39,705 nt of DNA, taken from the NCBI GenBank assembly GCA_014379205.1, contig JACMME010000017.1:1-39705 (forward strand), in the 5' to 3' direction. A model generated the notes under the pieces. The model did no database searches, was not told the DNA's origin, and was given only the letters and a program-made list of their open reading frames with translations. This stretch comes from Gemmatimonadaceae bacterium (GTDB lineage: Bacteria > Gemmatimonadota > Gemmatimonadetes > Gemmatimonadales > Gemmatimonadaceae). The position numbers were made by a program, and so were the translations under genes. Each line of letters opens with the position of its first letter. Within the stretch, counting starts at the first letter, position 1. Of the stretch, positions 27,301 through 34,777 are shown in pieces.

Positions 27301-27477
27301 TTCCACTACACGTCGCGCGGCACGCTTCCGGTTCGCGCGAACCTGTACGGCCCGATCCGCGTGACCAAGCCCTTCCCGGGCGACAATCCCGCGGTAGTGC
27401 TCAAGCTCTTTGGTCTTACCGCGGAGGGGCTGATCGTGATCGACATTCGGGCAACGGACATTCTGCCCCTGCCCTAA
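24355..27477 (+). CDS. Large lipoprotein with Ig-like repeats and a C-terminal beta-propeller
   Basis: The gene starts 18 bases after pilQ. The 1040-residue product has a lipobox LAAC (Cys21) followed by Asp. Five Ig-like domains of about 100 residues follow (about 30-130, 131-245, 246-368, 370-475 and 477-588), each opening near a DxxxPxV-like strand and carrying motifs such as DGAGNRSETASRTVVV and DIAGNDSVVVRKV. From about 600 to 1040 the pattern changes to YncE-like propeller blades (VGDIAVDTLRARAFLSN, DPWGMFIDNSGNELLVAN). No enzyme motif is seen. Its position points to a role in pilus function or adhesion (inference). Confidence 0.8.
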   Translation: MNQIFLRAASAALAIATLAACDTKRTSVSGTDMDAPSVELSIAAINDSVDANSPMLVTVTAFDNLSLKQLVLSAGGNVLVDTTFTSATPRFTATFQVPLSGIMSGSQVEVRAVVADGAGNRSETASRTVVVYDRGSPVVTVLAPSGNTSFRAGDPATITVQATDSSGITRIGYQIIQIGSTGAVTVVQSDSSNVSGSPTSATRTFSTNISVNLAPGTYEIRGFARDVSSNGGLAAQTVVITVMDPFKPGLNFVSPSADSNVTVGSTILASVRLTDNVGLKRFSLVGISTSGDPDLGVVDTVIRYDSVFAPVNISNVPQQFRAGLTDTTIRRLLTPKFANDSVSGPLFLVARVTDIAGNDSVVVRKVNLVSGPSVRVLRPGVGAVAAPGKSVVVELRGTDRDGVRVLGYNVTGAFTLTRTAPTPGSVTDTLFFVDTLVVPAGVTSGTFTIVPFATDNLGQPGSGAGVVVSVQTVTGDTQGPLVTQTLNKRVEADDSVSIRAIDPSGVISIGFVMYRESDNSVILRDSILSNGNFTDLQQALPLNVPAQFVGQKVYVRSFAYDAGGRIGYSVASNVTNPQGTLSNARPDTALVVYGRTFQLPSGGLVGDIAVDTLRARAFLSNISFDRLEVWENSTQLFNSKKIAVGSDPWGMFIDNSGNELLVANSGGTNISRVQISGSTVASVNEVAGRRIKTPNAYVADIEASLDGAGVARFKVTIVDYSDRPQYIAQSVGGDIYYSTKPTPSAPDGTIRRYMTNTPVPDVQQIWQYGSYGADGHIVIINADSIGVRTGSVSGGTTDLLVVCDHQMNMGGSGFCATGVDPIALVDTLRTLYGADVVAVSQLNVQSLGLSDTTFVAASSDRRWIAFGEANTDSAGRVMMVKDPGSYFSPSIFVRDLINNASEQVFGVALNKNGSEAAVHGQESYFFEVEDLALHLRLQGKVNTFDQGAGIAFHPDNVGGLSASDARVAFIASANGTIEIVDSFHYTSRGTLPVRANLYGPIRVTKPFPGDNPAVVLKLFGLTAEGLIVIDIRATDILPLP

Positions 27478-27487
27478 ATGCGCCAAA

Positions 27488-27509
27488 AGGTAGCCGAATC
27501 AGGCTACCT
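27488..27509 (+). terminator. Hairpin after the pilus operon, first of two
   Basis: AGGTAGCC and GGCTACCT form a perfect 8-base stem around a 6-base loop GAATCA, 11 bases after the lipoprotein stop codon. An outer CCAAAA (27483-27488) can pair with TTTTGG (27523-27528). No uridine run follows directly. Confidence 0.5.
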
Positions 27510-27535
27510 GCTGGAATACAAGTTTTGGCAGTAAC

Positions 27536-27573
27536 CGCGAGCCCGGCTGAATCAGTCGGGCTCGCGTCGTTTC
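27536..27573 (+). terminator. Strong hairpin after the pilus operon, second of two
   Basis: CGCGAGCCCG (27536-27545) pairs perfectly with CGGGCTCGCG (27557-27566), and CTGA/TCAG extend the stem inside. The run after it (TCGTTTCG) is only weakly T-rich. With the preceding hairpin it ends the pilMNOPQ-lipoprotein transcript. Confidence 0.7.
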
Positions 27574-27633
27574 GATGTTCACCTGCAATAGAGAAGGCAT
27601 GGAAGGAAGGGCGACTACCCCTCAATCGGATTA

Positions 27634-27699
27634 GATTCGACTTCCCGACTTCCCGACTTCCCGACTTCCCGACTTCCCGATTCCCGATTCCCGATTCCG
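27634..27699. repeat. Short tandem repeat array abutting the aroC start codon
   Basis: Five 8-base units CTTCCCGA are followed by 7-base units TTCCCGA up to the base before the aroC ATG. The 7-base unit is the reverse complement of the GGGAATC family found after argF. No inverted partner arm is present. The array leaves no room for a Shine-Dalgarno sequence. Confidence 0.9.
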
Positions 27700-28884
27700 A
27701 TGCTTCGGTTTATTACCGCTGGCGAGTCACACGGACAGGCGCTTGTCGTCATACTGGAAGGCATGGTGGCGGGTCTGTCGCTCCGCGTCGAGCAGGTGGA
27801 TGTTGATTTGGCGCGTCGGCAGTTGGGTTACGGCCGCGGAACCCGAATGCAGATCGAAAAGGACCGCGCTCGGTTCCTCTCTGGCGTGCGCGCCGGCGAG
27901 ACGATCGGATCTCCCATCGCCATGCTGATAGCGAATCGCGATTGGGAGAACTGGAGTGCGATAATGGACCCCGCGCCGTTCGACACCGACAACACCACTC
28001 GCGAGCGCGCCGTCACTCGTCCCCGTCCCGGCCACGCCGACCTGACTGGCGCACTGAAGTATGATCGTGCGGATGCCCGTGACATTCTGGAGCGCGCGTC
28101 AGCGCGCGAGACTACGGCGCGTGTTGCCGCAGGAGCGGTTTGCCGAGTGTTTCTACGCGAGTTCGGCGTGCAGATCGGAAGTCATCTGGTCCACCTTGGA
28201 GAGATCTCCTCCGCGCGGCCGAGCGTGATGCCAGACGACATCAACGCGGAGGCGGACCGGTCGCCTCTACGTACCCTGGACCCGGACTCGGAGCGGCGTA
28301 TGGTTGAGAAGATCGACGCCGTGAAGCAGGAGGGAAATACTCTTGGAGGGATAGTGGAGGTGGTTGCCGATGGCCTTCCTGTAGGGCTTGGCTCGCACGT
28401 TTCCTGGGACCGAAAGCTGGACGGCCGGCTCGCCGGCGCTCTCATGTCCATTCCCGCGGTCAAGGGTGTTGAGATCGGGATGGGATTCGAGACGGCGCGC
28501 AAAACGGGTGCGGACGTGCACGACGAGATCGAAGCTGCGCCTGGATTGCCCCGTACCGGCAACTTCCGCCGCCGTACCAACCGTGCGGGCGGCCTGGAAG
28601 GCGGGATGACCACCGGCGAGCCATTGACCCTTCGCGTTGCGATGAAGCCGCTCAGCACGCTCATGCGGCCTCTCGCCACCATCGATCTGGCAACCGGAGC
28701 ACCGGCGGCGGCGGTAGCCGAGCGCAGCGACGTGACTGCTGTTCCCGCAATGGGCGTGGTCGCCGAGGCAATGGTTGCGTGGGTGCTGGCGGCTGCTTTC
28801 CTGGAAAAGTTCGGAGGAGACTCGTTGCCGGAAACGCGGAGGAATTGGGCTGGATATCTGGAAGCGCTCGGGAGTCGGACGTAG
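27700..28884 (+). CDS. aroC: Chorismate synthase
   Basis: AroC makes chorismate from EPSP with reduced FMN. The 394 residues match the long family form. MLRFITAGESHGQALVVILEG at the N-terminus is signature 1; GRGTRMQIEKDR, RPRPGHADLTGALKY, RASARETTARVAAG and FRRRTNRAGGLEGGMTTG are all present. The ATG directly follows a tandem repeat array with no ribosome binding site, so initiation must be leaderless, translationally coupled or otherwise SD-independent. Two hypothetical genes separate it from aroK. Confidence 0.97.
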   Translation: MLRFITAGESHGQALVVILEGMVAGLSLRVEQVDVDLARRQLGYGRGTRMQIEKDRARFLSGVRAGETIGSPIAMLIANRDWENWSAIMDPAPFDTDNTTRERAVTRPRPGHADLTGALKYDRADARDILERASARETTARVAAGAVCRVFLREFGVQIGSHLVHLGEISSARPSVMPDDINAEADRSPLRTLDPDSERRMVEKIDAVKQEGNTLGGIVEVVADGLPVGLGSHVSWDRKLDGRLAGALMSIPAVKGVEIGMGFETARKTGADVHDEIEAAPGLPRTGNFRRRTNRAGGLEGGMTTGEPLTLRVAMKPLSTLMRPLATIDLATGAPAAAVAERSDVTAVPAMGVVAEAMVAWVLAAAFLEKFGGDSLPETRRNWAGYLEALGSRT

Positions 28885-29177
28885 CGAGCATCTCTCCCTC
28901 CCACCCTGCTTATGTCGAAGAGCCAATCCTCTATGACCATACCGGGTGACATATCAGCTTTTCCATACACGTCGGCGTGACGCTCCGCTGACTCCTGCCA
29001 GTATCGTTTCGTTCACGTGATCGTGCTGTCAATCAGGTTGTCGGCGCACGCGATGCGGATCCCGCATGACACGTGGCTGCTTCTCGCGGTGTGTGCGTTA
29101 GTCGGTTACGCCGCGCCGTTCGCCAGAAGAGTCGTTGCTCCTTCCCGGTTTCTCTCATCATAAAGAGGAAGACAACG
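28885..29177. other. Spacer without a recognised gene
   Basis: This 293-base stretch shows no ORF of convincing length or coding character. A perfect 6-base stem, ATGCGG/CCGCAT, lies near its middle. It ends with AAAGAGGA (29162-29169), the ribosome binding site of the next gene. The promoter of that gene is presumably here but no box is clear. Confidence 0.5.
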
Positions 29178-29729
29178 ATGAATCGCATACTCAAGCAGGG
29201 AATTATCGCTGTGACCGCCGCCGCTGTCGCGTGCGGCGATCCGACCCGTGCCTTCAACCCACAGCGGCTGAAATCGGAGCGTGTCATCACACACAAGGGA
29301 CAGAAACACCGCCTGGTGCAGGACGGCGGCAACTTCAAGCACTATATCGATGGGAAGCTTTTCGCGGAGCAGGTTGGAAGCTCCCTGGTTGTGCGATCCG
29401 GTGGGAAAGTGCTACGATTTGCGGTGCCCCGCGTGCCGGGGGACAGGCCAGTTCTGCAACTCGGTGCGTTGTTCGTGCCCAGGAGCGCCGAGGCTCAGAG
29501 CTGGAGTGCATGCTTCAAGGAAACACTGGCCATCGCTGCCAGCGCCGCGGTCTTGATTACTGCCATTAGCACGGCAGCGGGTGCCGAGGTTGCTACTGCC
29601 GGGCTCGCGACGCCTGGCGCAGTCATGGCTGTCGCCGGAGCCGTATCCATGTACACCGGCGCCGTGTACGCTTACGGAACTTGCATTCGGGAAGAACAGG
29701 CCAAAAAGCAGCAGCTTCAGGAGGGCTGA
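29178..29729 (+). CDS. Hypothetical lipoprotein with Ala/Gly-rich hydrophobic C-terminal part
   Basis: The ATG at 29178 follows GAGGA at good distance; the in-frame start at 29073 precedes a non-signal stretch and is rejected. The 183-residue product has the lipobox AAVAC (Cys19), a polar region with NFKHYIDGKLFAEQ (about 35-95) and then two hydrophobic helices very rich in Ala, Gly, Thr and Val (about 113-135 and 140-165), flanked by single cysteines (SACFKE and GTCIREE). A Gln/Lys tail ends it. The paired helices resemble membrane-inserting peptides, but no family is recognised. The small membrane protein gene follows 8 bases later. Confidence 0.65.
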   Translation: MNRILKQGIIAVTAAAVACGDPTRAFNPQRLKSERVITHKGQKHRLVQDGGNFKHYIDGKLFAEQVGSSLVVRSGGKVLRFAVPRVPGDRPVLQLGALFVPRSAEAQSWSACFKETLAIAASAAVLITAISTAAGAEVATAGLATPGAVMAVAGAVSMYTGAVYAYGTCIREEQAKKQQLQEG

Positions 29730-29737
29730 GAATTACC

Positions 29738-29986
29738 ATGAGCATTCCAACGATCATCAACGTCGTGGCGCTGACGTGCGCTGGAGGACTGTGGGGCGTG
29801 CTCATCCTCCGTCTTGCGTACTTCCGAAGGGGTGGGTATAGCACCGCGTTACTCATGGCGATTGGCGCTTCAATTCTCGCCTTCGGACTTCACAGCAACA
29901 TGCTGTGGGTAGCGATTCCGGGCGGGGCGATTATGGTAGCTGGTCTCCTGATCGAGCGTAAGCCACGTCAGGTAGCGCCGGTTTAG
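29738..29986 (+). CDS. Small three-helix membrane protein
   Basis: The 82-residue product starts at ATG 29738, after AGGAGGG (29719-29725) inside the end of the upstream gene. Hydrophobic segments lie at about 5-26, 33-52 and 54-72, and the C-terminus is basic (IERKPRQ). No family is recognised. It is only 8 bases from the lipoprotein gene, so the two form a unit that is closed off by the following hairpin. Confidence 0.6.
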   Translation: MSIPTIINVVALTCAGGLWGVLILRLAYFRRGGYSTALLMAIGASILAFGLHSNMLWVAIPGGAIMVAGLLIERKPRQVAPV

Positions 29987-30001
29987 ATCGGGCGGAATGT
30001 G

Positions 30002-30039
30002 AGACCGAACTTTCGTGCGACCTCACGGAAGTTCGGTCT
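30002..30039 (+). terminator. Long hairpin between the small membrane protein gene and aroK
   Basis: AGACCGAACTT (30002-30012) pairs with AAGTTCGGTCT (30029-30039), and CGTG/CACG extend the stem inside, giving about 16 pairs with one G-U and a 6-base loop. A T-run is lacking (TGTTCGG), so it could be a terminator or a transcript stabiliser. The annotated aroK start must lie beyond it. Confidence 0.65.
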
Positions 30040-30062
30040 TGTTCGGCGTTCCGCGCGGCGTT

Positions 30063-30605
30063 GTGAGCACCAGGCATAAGCCCCTCATAATCATACTGGT
30101 CGGCCTGTCCGGCTCCGGAAAGTCGACGGTCGGACCTGATGCCGCGCTGCGGCTTGGATGGCGATTCGTCGATCTGGATCGCGAGATCGAGCGCCGTGTC
30201 GGACTTGCAGTTTCGGATATTTTTTCGAGGAAGGGGGAAGCTTATTTCCGCGGCCTCGAGAGAGACTTAACGGCTGAATTATTGAACACAAACGACGGAC
30301 GGCTCATGATATCCTCTGGTGGAGGCTGGATAACCAATTCAGCGGCGGTGGAGTTGGCTCTCATCAGATCACGGGTTATATACCTCAAGGTCAGCCCCGA
30401 AACCGCACTCGCCCGTCTGGGCTCTGACCGGCACAGTCGGCCCCTGTTACGCGGTTCCGACCCACTCGGGTCTCTTCGCCGGCTCCAAATCGAACGGGAA
30501 GAGTATTACAGTCAGGCCCATTGGGTCATCGATACCGAAGTAGGTGACCTGCAATGGGTTGTCGCCGAAGTTGTCCGCCTCGGTGGCGTAGAACCGACGG
30601 AATAG
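30063..30605 (+). CDS. aroK: Shikimate kinase
   Basis: AroK phosphorylates shikimate in the pathway that ends with AroC. The Walker A motif GLSGSGKST is preceded by a short strand IIILV, so the GTG at 30063 (180 residues) fits the family length of about 170; a start at 30015 would lie inside a hairpin. DLDREIERR, the IFSRKGEAYFRGLE shikimate site, SSGGG and the lid with RPLL are all present. A proline replaces the usual polar residue just after the P-loop (VGPDAALRLG). Confidence 0.93.
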   Translation: MSTRHKPLIIILVGLSGSGKSTVGPDAALRLGWRFVDLDREIERRVGLAVSDIFSRKGEAYFRGLERDLTAELLNTNDGRLMISSGGGWITNSAAVELALIRSRVIYLKVSPETALARLGSDRHSRPLLRGSDPLGSLRRLQIEREEYYSQAHWVIDTEVGDLQWVVAEVVRLGGVEPTE

Positions 30606-30624
30606 CTTGTTCCTTCTTCGGCGA

Positions 30625-30651
30625 TTGGACATCAAGGAGTGCTAGTATACC
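30625..30651 (+). promoter_or_regulatory. Weak promoter candidate before the DUF494-like/topA unit
   Basis: TTGGAC (30625-30630) stands 15 bases before TATACC (30646-30651). An extended -10 reading, TGC TAGTAT (30640-30648), overlaps it. Spacing is short for a sigma-70 site, so the call is tentative. Confidence 0.25.
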
Positions 30652-30697
30652 TATTCATTCAGTGTTACCCGTTCCTCCACCTGCTCCGCATCTCTAA

Positions 30698-30934
30698 GTG
30701 ACGTTTCGCGTGATGGGCCCACATGAGCGTGGACGATTTGCCCCGGAAGCCTGGGGACACCTTCTTGCTCTAAGCGGTTCCGGCGTGCTGAACTCCGCCG
30801 AGTTCGAGCATGTGATCGAGCGCGCGCTGGCTGTCATCGATGGGCGAATCGCGCTTGACGACCTCAGAGCCATGATGGAAGGCGCTGGTCTCTCGGATGA
30901 CGGCTCCGCCGGGAGCCACCTTACGATACACTGA
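30698..30934 (+). CDS. Short DUF494/Smg-like protein (C-terminal half only)
   Basis: The 78 residues (GTG start; ATG 30713 is an alternative) align by eye with the C-terminal half of Smg/DUF494: RFAPEAWGHLLALSGSGVLN, EFEHVIERALAVIDG and LDDLRAMM correspond to the family's final three helices. A stop codon (30695-30697) immediately precedes it, and only 92 bases separate it from aroK, so the N-terminal half is absent rather than frameshifted nearby. In Escherichia coli smg is next to a TopA-like zinc-ribbon gene; here the gene is 5 bases from topA. Its function is unknown. Confidence 0.6.
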   Translation: MTFRVMGPHERGRFAPEAWGHLLALSGSGVLNSAEFEHVIERALAVIDGRIALDDLRAMMEGAGLSDDGSAGSHLTIH

Positions 30935-30939
30935 TAGAA

Positions 30940-33369
30940 ATGGTTGAGAAAAAGAAGGCGACGCGTGTAAGAAAGGCGGTAGTCAAGACTTCTGCGGCTA
31001 AACGCACGAAGCGCGTAGAAGCGAAAGAGGTGTACGAGGCCGACGACAACTCCAGCGGCGCTTCGTCCGGAGGACTGTCCCTTGTAATCGTCGAATCCCC
31101 CGCGAAAGCACGAACGATCGGCAAGTATCTGGGCCGTGCATACCGCGTGAAGGCCACGGTCGGTCACGTGATGGACCTACCGAAGAAGAAGCTCGGAATC
31201 AATGAAAAGACCTTCGAACCCGAACTTGTACCGATTCCGGGAAAGGAAAAAACTATAGCCGATCTCAAGAGCGCCGCGAAGGGCTCGCGTGATATCTTCG
31301 TCGCGACAGACCCCGACCGTGAGGGTGAAGCGATAGCCTGGCACGTTGCTGAGTTGATCAAGCAGCGTGGAGGAGCCCCCATCAGGCGCGTCCTCTTTCA
31401 CGAAATCACCAAGGACGCCGTACAGAACGCGATAGCAAATGCCGGCGAGATCGATGAAAAAAAGGTGGAAGCCCAGCAAGCTCGGCGCGTGCTTGACCGT
31501 CTGGTTGGATACAAGGCTAGCCCTGTTCTTTGGAAGACCGTGAAAACGGGTCTGTCGGCTGGAAGAGTTCAGACGGTTGCGCTCAGACTCATCGTCGAGC
31601 GGGAGCGCGAGATTCGCGCTTTTACCGCAGTGGAGTATTGGACGATCTACGCGCTCCTCGAGAAGGATGGACAGGAGTTCAAGGCGAAGCTGCACCACAT
31701 CGACGGGGAAAAAGCCGACATTCCCAACGAAACCGCGGCTCGGCAGATCCTCGAGCATCTGCGTGGTCGTGACCTGTTCCCGGTTACCGAGGTCAAGCGG
31801 CGTGAACGGCGGAAAAACCCTTCGGCTCCGTTCACCACCAGTACGCTTCAGCAGGAAGGCGCGAAGAAGCTTGGATTTGGCTCAAAGCGTACAATGCGCC
31901 TCGCACAGGATTTGTACGAAGGGATCGAGCTGGGCGACGAAGGCGCAACTGGTCTGATCACTTATATGCGCACCGACTCCACTAGAGTCTCACCAAGTGC
32001 GGCCGATCACGCCAGAGAGTACGTGCAAACGCTGTTCGGCAAGGAGTTTCTTGCCGCCGTGCCGCAGCTGTATGGGAAGGGCGGTACTAACGCGCCAAAG
32101 ACTCAGGATGCGCATGAAGCCGTCCGCCCAACCGACCCTACGCGCCGTCCCGACGCGGTGAAGCGTTATCTGTCGAACGATCAGTTCAGGTTGTATCAGT
32201 TGATCTGGCAGCGATTCATGGCCTCGCAGATGGCGCCGGCCGTGTTCGATACAACGACGATCGATTTCAATATCGCTACCGAGGGCCAGAGCTTTCACAG
32301 ACAGTACCTGTTTCGCGCCACAGGCAGCGTAATCAAATTCCAGGGCTTTCTCGCGCTGTATCGTGAAGCGCATGAGGAAGGGGAAGGGAAGGCACTCGAG
32401 GACGAGCAAGCTCTCCCTTCGATCGAGATTGGTGAGGACATACCATGCAGGTCGGTGACGCCACTGCAGCATTTCACCGAACCACCTCCGCGCTTTTCGG
32501 AAGCGAGCCTGGTGAAGGAGCTCGAGCGGCTCGGCATTGGCCGGCCTTCGACTTACGCGTCGATCATCTCCGTCCTTGCGGACAGGCACTACGTCCAGCT
32601 GGAGCAGCGCCGCTTCACGCCCACGCCGCTCGGCGAGACGGTCGAGAAAGTCATGATCAAGCAGTTTCCGGACATCTTCAACGTCGGCTTTACATCGGCG
32701 ATGGAGGGCGAGCTCGACAAGATCGAGGAGGGTGAGATCACCTGGCTTCAGGTGCTCAAGGATTTCTATGGCCCGTTCGCAAAGCGGCTCGGCAATGTCG
32801 ACATAGAGGGACTCATCGGCGCCGTCCACGATATTTCCGCGATCACCAGGGAACGCTGTCCGGAATGTGGTGGCAAGTTGCTGGTCAAGGGAGGATTCTT
32901 CGGGCCGTACATAGCGTGCGAGAATCAACCAAAAAAGAAGTGCACCTACACCAAAAAACTTGGCGTCGATCGTAAGCCGGCGCGTCCGAGCAATGAGATC
33001 TGCCACGAGTGCGGCGCTCCAATGGTCATCAGGGAAAGCCGCACCGGTGAGTTCCTGGGATGCAGCAAGTTCCCGAAGTGTCGTGGCACGCGTCCAATGC
33101 CAACGGGGGTGAAGTGTCCCAAGGACGGCGGTGAAATAACGCAGCGTCGCTCCAAGAAGCGCGGCAAGCCTTTCTGGGGTTGCGCCAATTATCCCGCGTG
33201 TGACTTCGTCATATGGGGGAAGCCCGTACTCGAAACGTGTCCGGAGTGCGGTAACGCCGCCGCCGAGATAAAGCAGTCCAAGGCGCGAGGCGAGTACCGG
33301 CGGTGTCTGAAGTGCGGGAATGAGTGGGATGCGATGATAAAGGAAGAGGAGGCTGTTCTGGTGGGTTGA
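30940..33369 (+). CDS. topA: DNA topoisomerase I
   Basis: TopA relaxes negative supercoils. The 809 residues begin with a Lys/Arg-rich extension of about 45 residues, then a Toprim domain (LVIVESPAKARTIGKYLG, ATDPDREGEAIAWH) and the type IA core with LITYMRTDSTR (catalytic Tyr342). The C-terminus (about 645-800) has four cysteine modules: CPECGG, CHECGA, a CPKDGG variant with two Cys replaced, and CPECGN. It forms a unit with the DUF494-like gene and is followed 13 bases later by trmFO. Confidence 0.96.
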   Translation: MVEKKKATRVRKAVVKTSAAKRTKRVEAKEVYEADDNSSGASSGGLSLVIVESPAKARTIGKYLGRAYRVKATVGHVMDLPKKKLGINEKTFEPELVPIPGKEKTIADLKSAAKGSRDIFVATDPDREGEAIAWHVAELIKQRGGAPIRRVLFHEITKDAVQNAIANAGEIDEKKVEAQQARRVLDRLVGYKASPVLWKTVKTGLSAGRVQTVALRLIVEREREIRAFTAVEYWTIYALLEKDGQEFKAKLHHIDGEKADIPNETAARQILEHLRGRDLFPVTEVKRRERRKNPSAPFTTSTLQQEGAKKLGFGSKRTMRLAQDLYEGIELGDEGATGLITYMRTDSTRVSPSAADHAREYVQTLFGKEFLAAVPQLYGKGGTNAPKTQDAHEAVRPTDPTRRPDAVKRYLSNDQFRLYQLIWQRFMASQMAPAVFDTTTIDFNIATEGQSFHRQYLFRATGSVIKFQGFLALYREAHEEGEGKALEDEQALPSIEIGEDIPCRSVTPLQHFTEPPPRFSEASLVKELERLGIGRPSTYASIISVLADRHYVQLEQRRFTPTPLGETVEKVMIKQFPDIFNVGFTSAMEGELDKIEEGEITWLQVLKDFYGPFAKRLGNVDIEGLIGAVHDISAITRERCPECGGKLLVKGGFFGPYIACENQPKKKCTYTKKLGVDRKPARPSNEICHECGAPMVIRESRTGEFLGCSKFPKCRGTRPMPTGVKCPKDGGEITQRRSKKRGKPFWGCANYPACDFVIWGKPVLETCPECGNAAAEIKQSKARGEYRRCLKCGNEWDAMIKEEEAVLVG

Positions 33370-33382
33370 GGTCTGGTACCTG

Positions 33383-34777
33383 ATGCCAATGAGTTACCTT
33401 ACGCTCGTGCCCGCCAGCTTTCCTCCTGTCTCGATTATCGGCGGCGGCCTCGCCGGTTCCGAAGCCGCGTGGCAGCTCGCTGAGCGAGGCTACTCGGTTA
33501 CAATTCATGAGATGCGCGGTGTACGCGCAACTCCCGCGCACAAGACCGACGTTCTCGCGGAGCTGGTCTGCTCCAATACTTTCAAGAGCACGGAATTTTC
33601 CAACGCACACGGCCTCCTCAAAGCCGAGATGCGTGTGCTCGGTTCCGTCATCCTCCTCGCCGCGGACGAGGCGCGGGTGCCTGGCGGCTCGGCGCTCACC
33701 GTCGACCGTGATGTGTTCTCGCGTGGAGTGCATAACCGGATCACTTCTCATCCCCGGATAACCGTGGTCCGCGAGGAGGTGACATCGCTCCCTTCGCCCG
33801 GGATCGTCGCCACCGGTCCGCTCACTTCGGACGCGCTCGCTGAGGCAATCGGCGCACGTCTGGGAATTGCATCGCTCGCGTTCTACGATGCGATAGCGCC
33901 GATAGTGGCGCGCGATTCCATCGACGAGAAGATTGTCTTCCGTGCTTCACGCTATGGCAAGGAAACCATGCAGGATGCCGCCGTCGAGGGGGCGTACCTG
34001 AATTGCCCCTTCAGCCGCGAGCAGTACGAAGCGTTCCTCGACGCACTCGTATCCGCCGATCAGTTTCACGGTCACGAGTTTGACCAGGCGCCATTTTTCG
34101 AAGGGTGCATGCCCGTGGAAGTCATGGCACAGCGCGGTCGTGACACGCTCCGATTCGGACCAATGAAGCCGGTTGGGTTGCGCGACCCGAAAACAGGCCG
34201 GCAGGCATGGGCCGTTGTACAGCTGCGCATGGAGGACCGCGCTGGACAGATGTGGAACCTCGTCGGCTTTCAGACGCGCCTTCGCATACCCGAACAGCAG
34301 CGCGTTTTTCGGATGATCCCCGGCCTCGAGAATGCGGAATTCCTGCGATTTGGGTCGATTCACCGAAACTCGTATGTGAACTCACCTTCGTCGCTCACGC
34401 CACATCTTTCACTGAGAGACGATCCGAAGACACTCCTTGCGGGGCAAATAACCGGAGTAGAGGGATACACCGAGAGTGCCGCATCAGGGTTGCTGGCGGG
34501 GATCAATCTGTCACGCATGCTCGCTGGTGATGATCCGGTCGTGCCACCTCCAACCACGATGCTGGGCGCACTCTACCGCTACCTGCGTGAGGCCGATCCC
34601 AGGCACTTTCAACCAATGAATGCCAATTTTGGACTCGTCGTCGACCTTCCGGAACCAGTCAGGGACAAGAAGCGCAAGCGTGAGCTCCTCGCCCAGCGAG
34701 CCTTGGAGCACATGCAGGAATGGCGAGCGGAGTTTGTTGCAGCGACCGCACATGCTGGCGTGAGCGCGGTTTCGTGA
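33383..34777 (+). CDS. trmFO: Folate-dependent tRNA uracil-54 C5-methyltransferase
   Basis: TrmFO makes ribothymidine in the T-loop of tRNA using methylene-tetrahydrofolate and FADH2. The 464 residues have the FAD-binding IIGGGLAGSEAAWQLAERG (18-36), the LVCSNTFKS motif whose Cys63 matches the conserved first-domain cysteine, FEGCMPVEVMAQRG with the second conserved cysteine, and LAGQITGVEGYTESAASGLLAG near the C-terminus. Start is ATG 33383 or 33389. The last base pairs overlap the xerC GTG. The order topA-trmFO-xerC-hslV-hslU is a common neighbourhood. Confidence 0.96.
   Translation: MPMSYLTLVPASFPPVSIIGGGLAGSEAAWQLAERGYSVTIHEMRGVRATPAHKTDVLAELVCSNTFKSTEFSNAHGLLKAEMRVLGSVILLAADEARVPGGSALTVDRDVFSRGVHNRITSHPRITVVREEVTSLPSPGIVATGPLTSDALAEAIGARLGIASLAFYDAIAPIVARDSIDEKIVFRASRYGKETMQDAAVEGAYLNCPFSREQYEAFLDALVSADQFHGHEFDQAPFFEGCMPVEVMAQRGRDTLRFGPMKPVGLRDPKTGRQAWAVVQLRMEDRAGQMWNLVGFQTRLRIPEQQRVFRMIPGLENAEFLRFGSIHRNSYVNSPSSLTPHLSLRDDPKTLLAGQITGVEGYTESAASGLLAGINLSRMLAGDDPVVPPPTTMLGALYRYLREADPRHFQPMNANFGLVVDLPEPVRDKKRKRELLAQRALEHMQEWRAEFVAATAHAGVSAVS

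Noticed and set aside
28182..28970. Long minus-strand reading frame of 262 codons opposite aroC
   Set aside because: It is antisense to the strongly conserved aroC, has no Shine-Dalgarno and no recognisable motifs, and its Arg/Ser/Pro-rich composition is that of a GC-rich shadow frame.
28911..28979. 22-codon plus-strand frame in the aroC downstream spacer
   Set aside because: It has no ribosome binding site and no recognisable composition, and is too short to support.
31990..33006. Minus-strand frame of 338 codons opposite topA
   Set aside because: It lies entirely within topA, whose domains and cysteine modules are clear. The composition is that of an antisense shadow.
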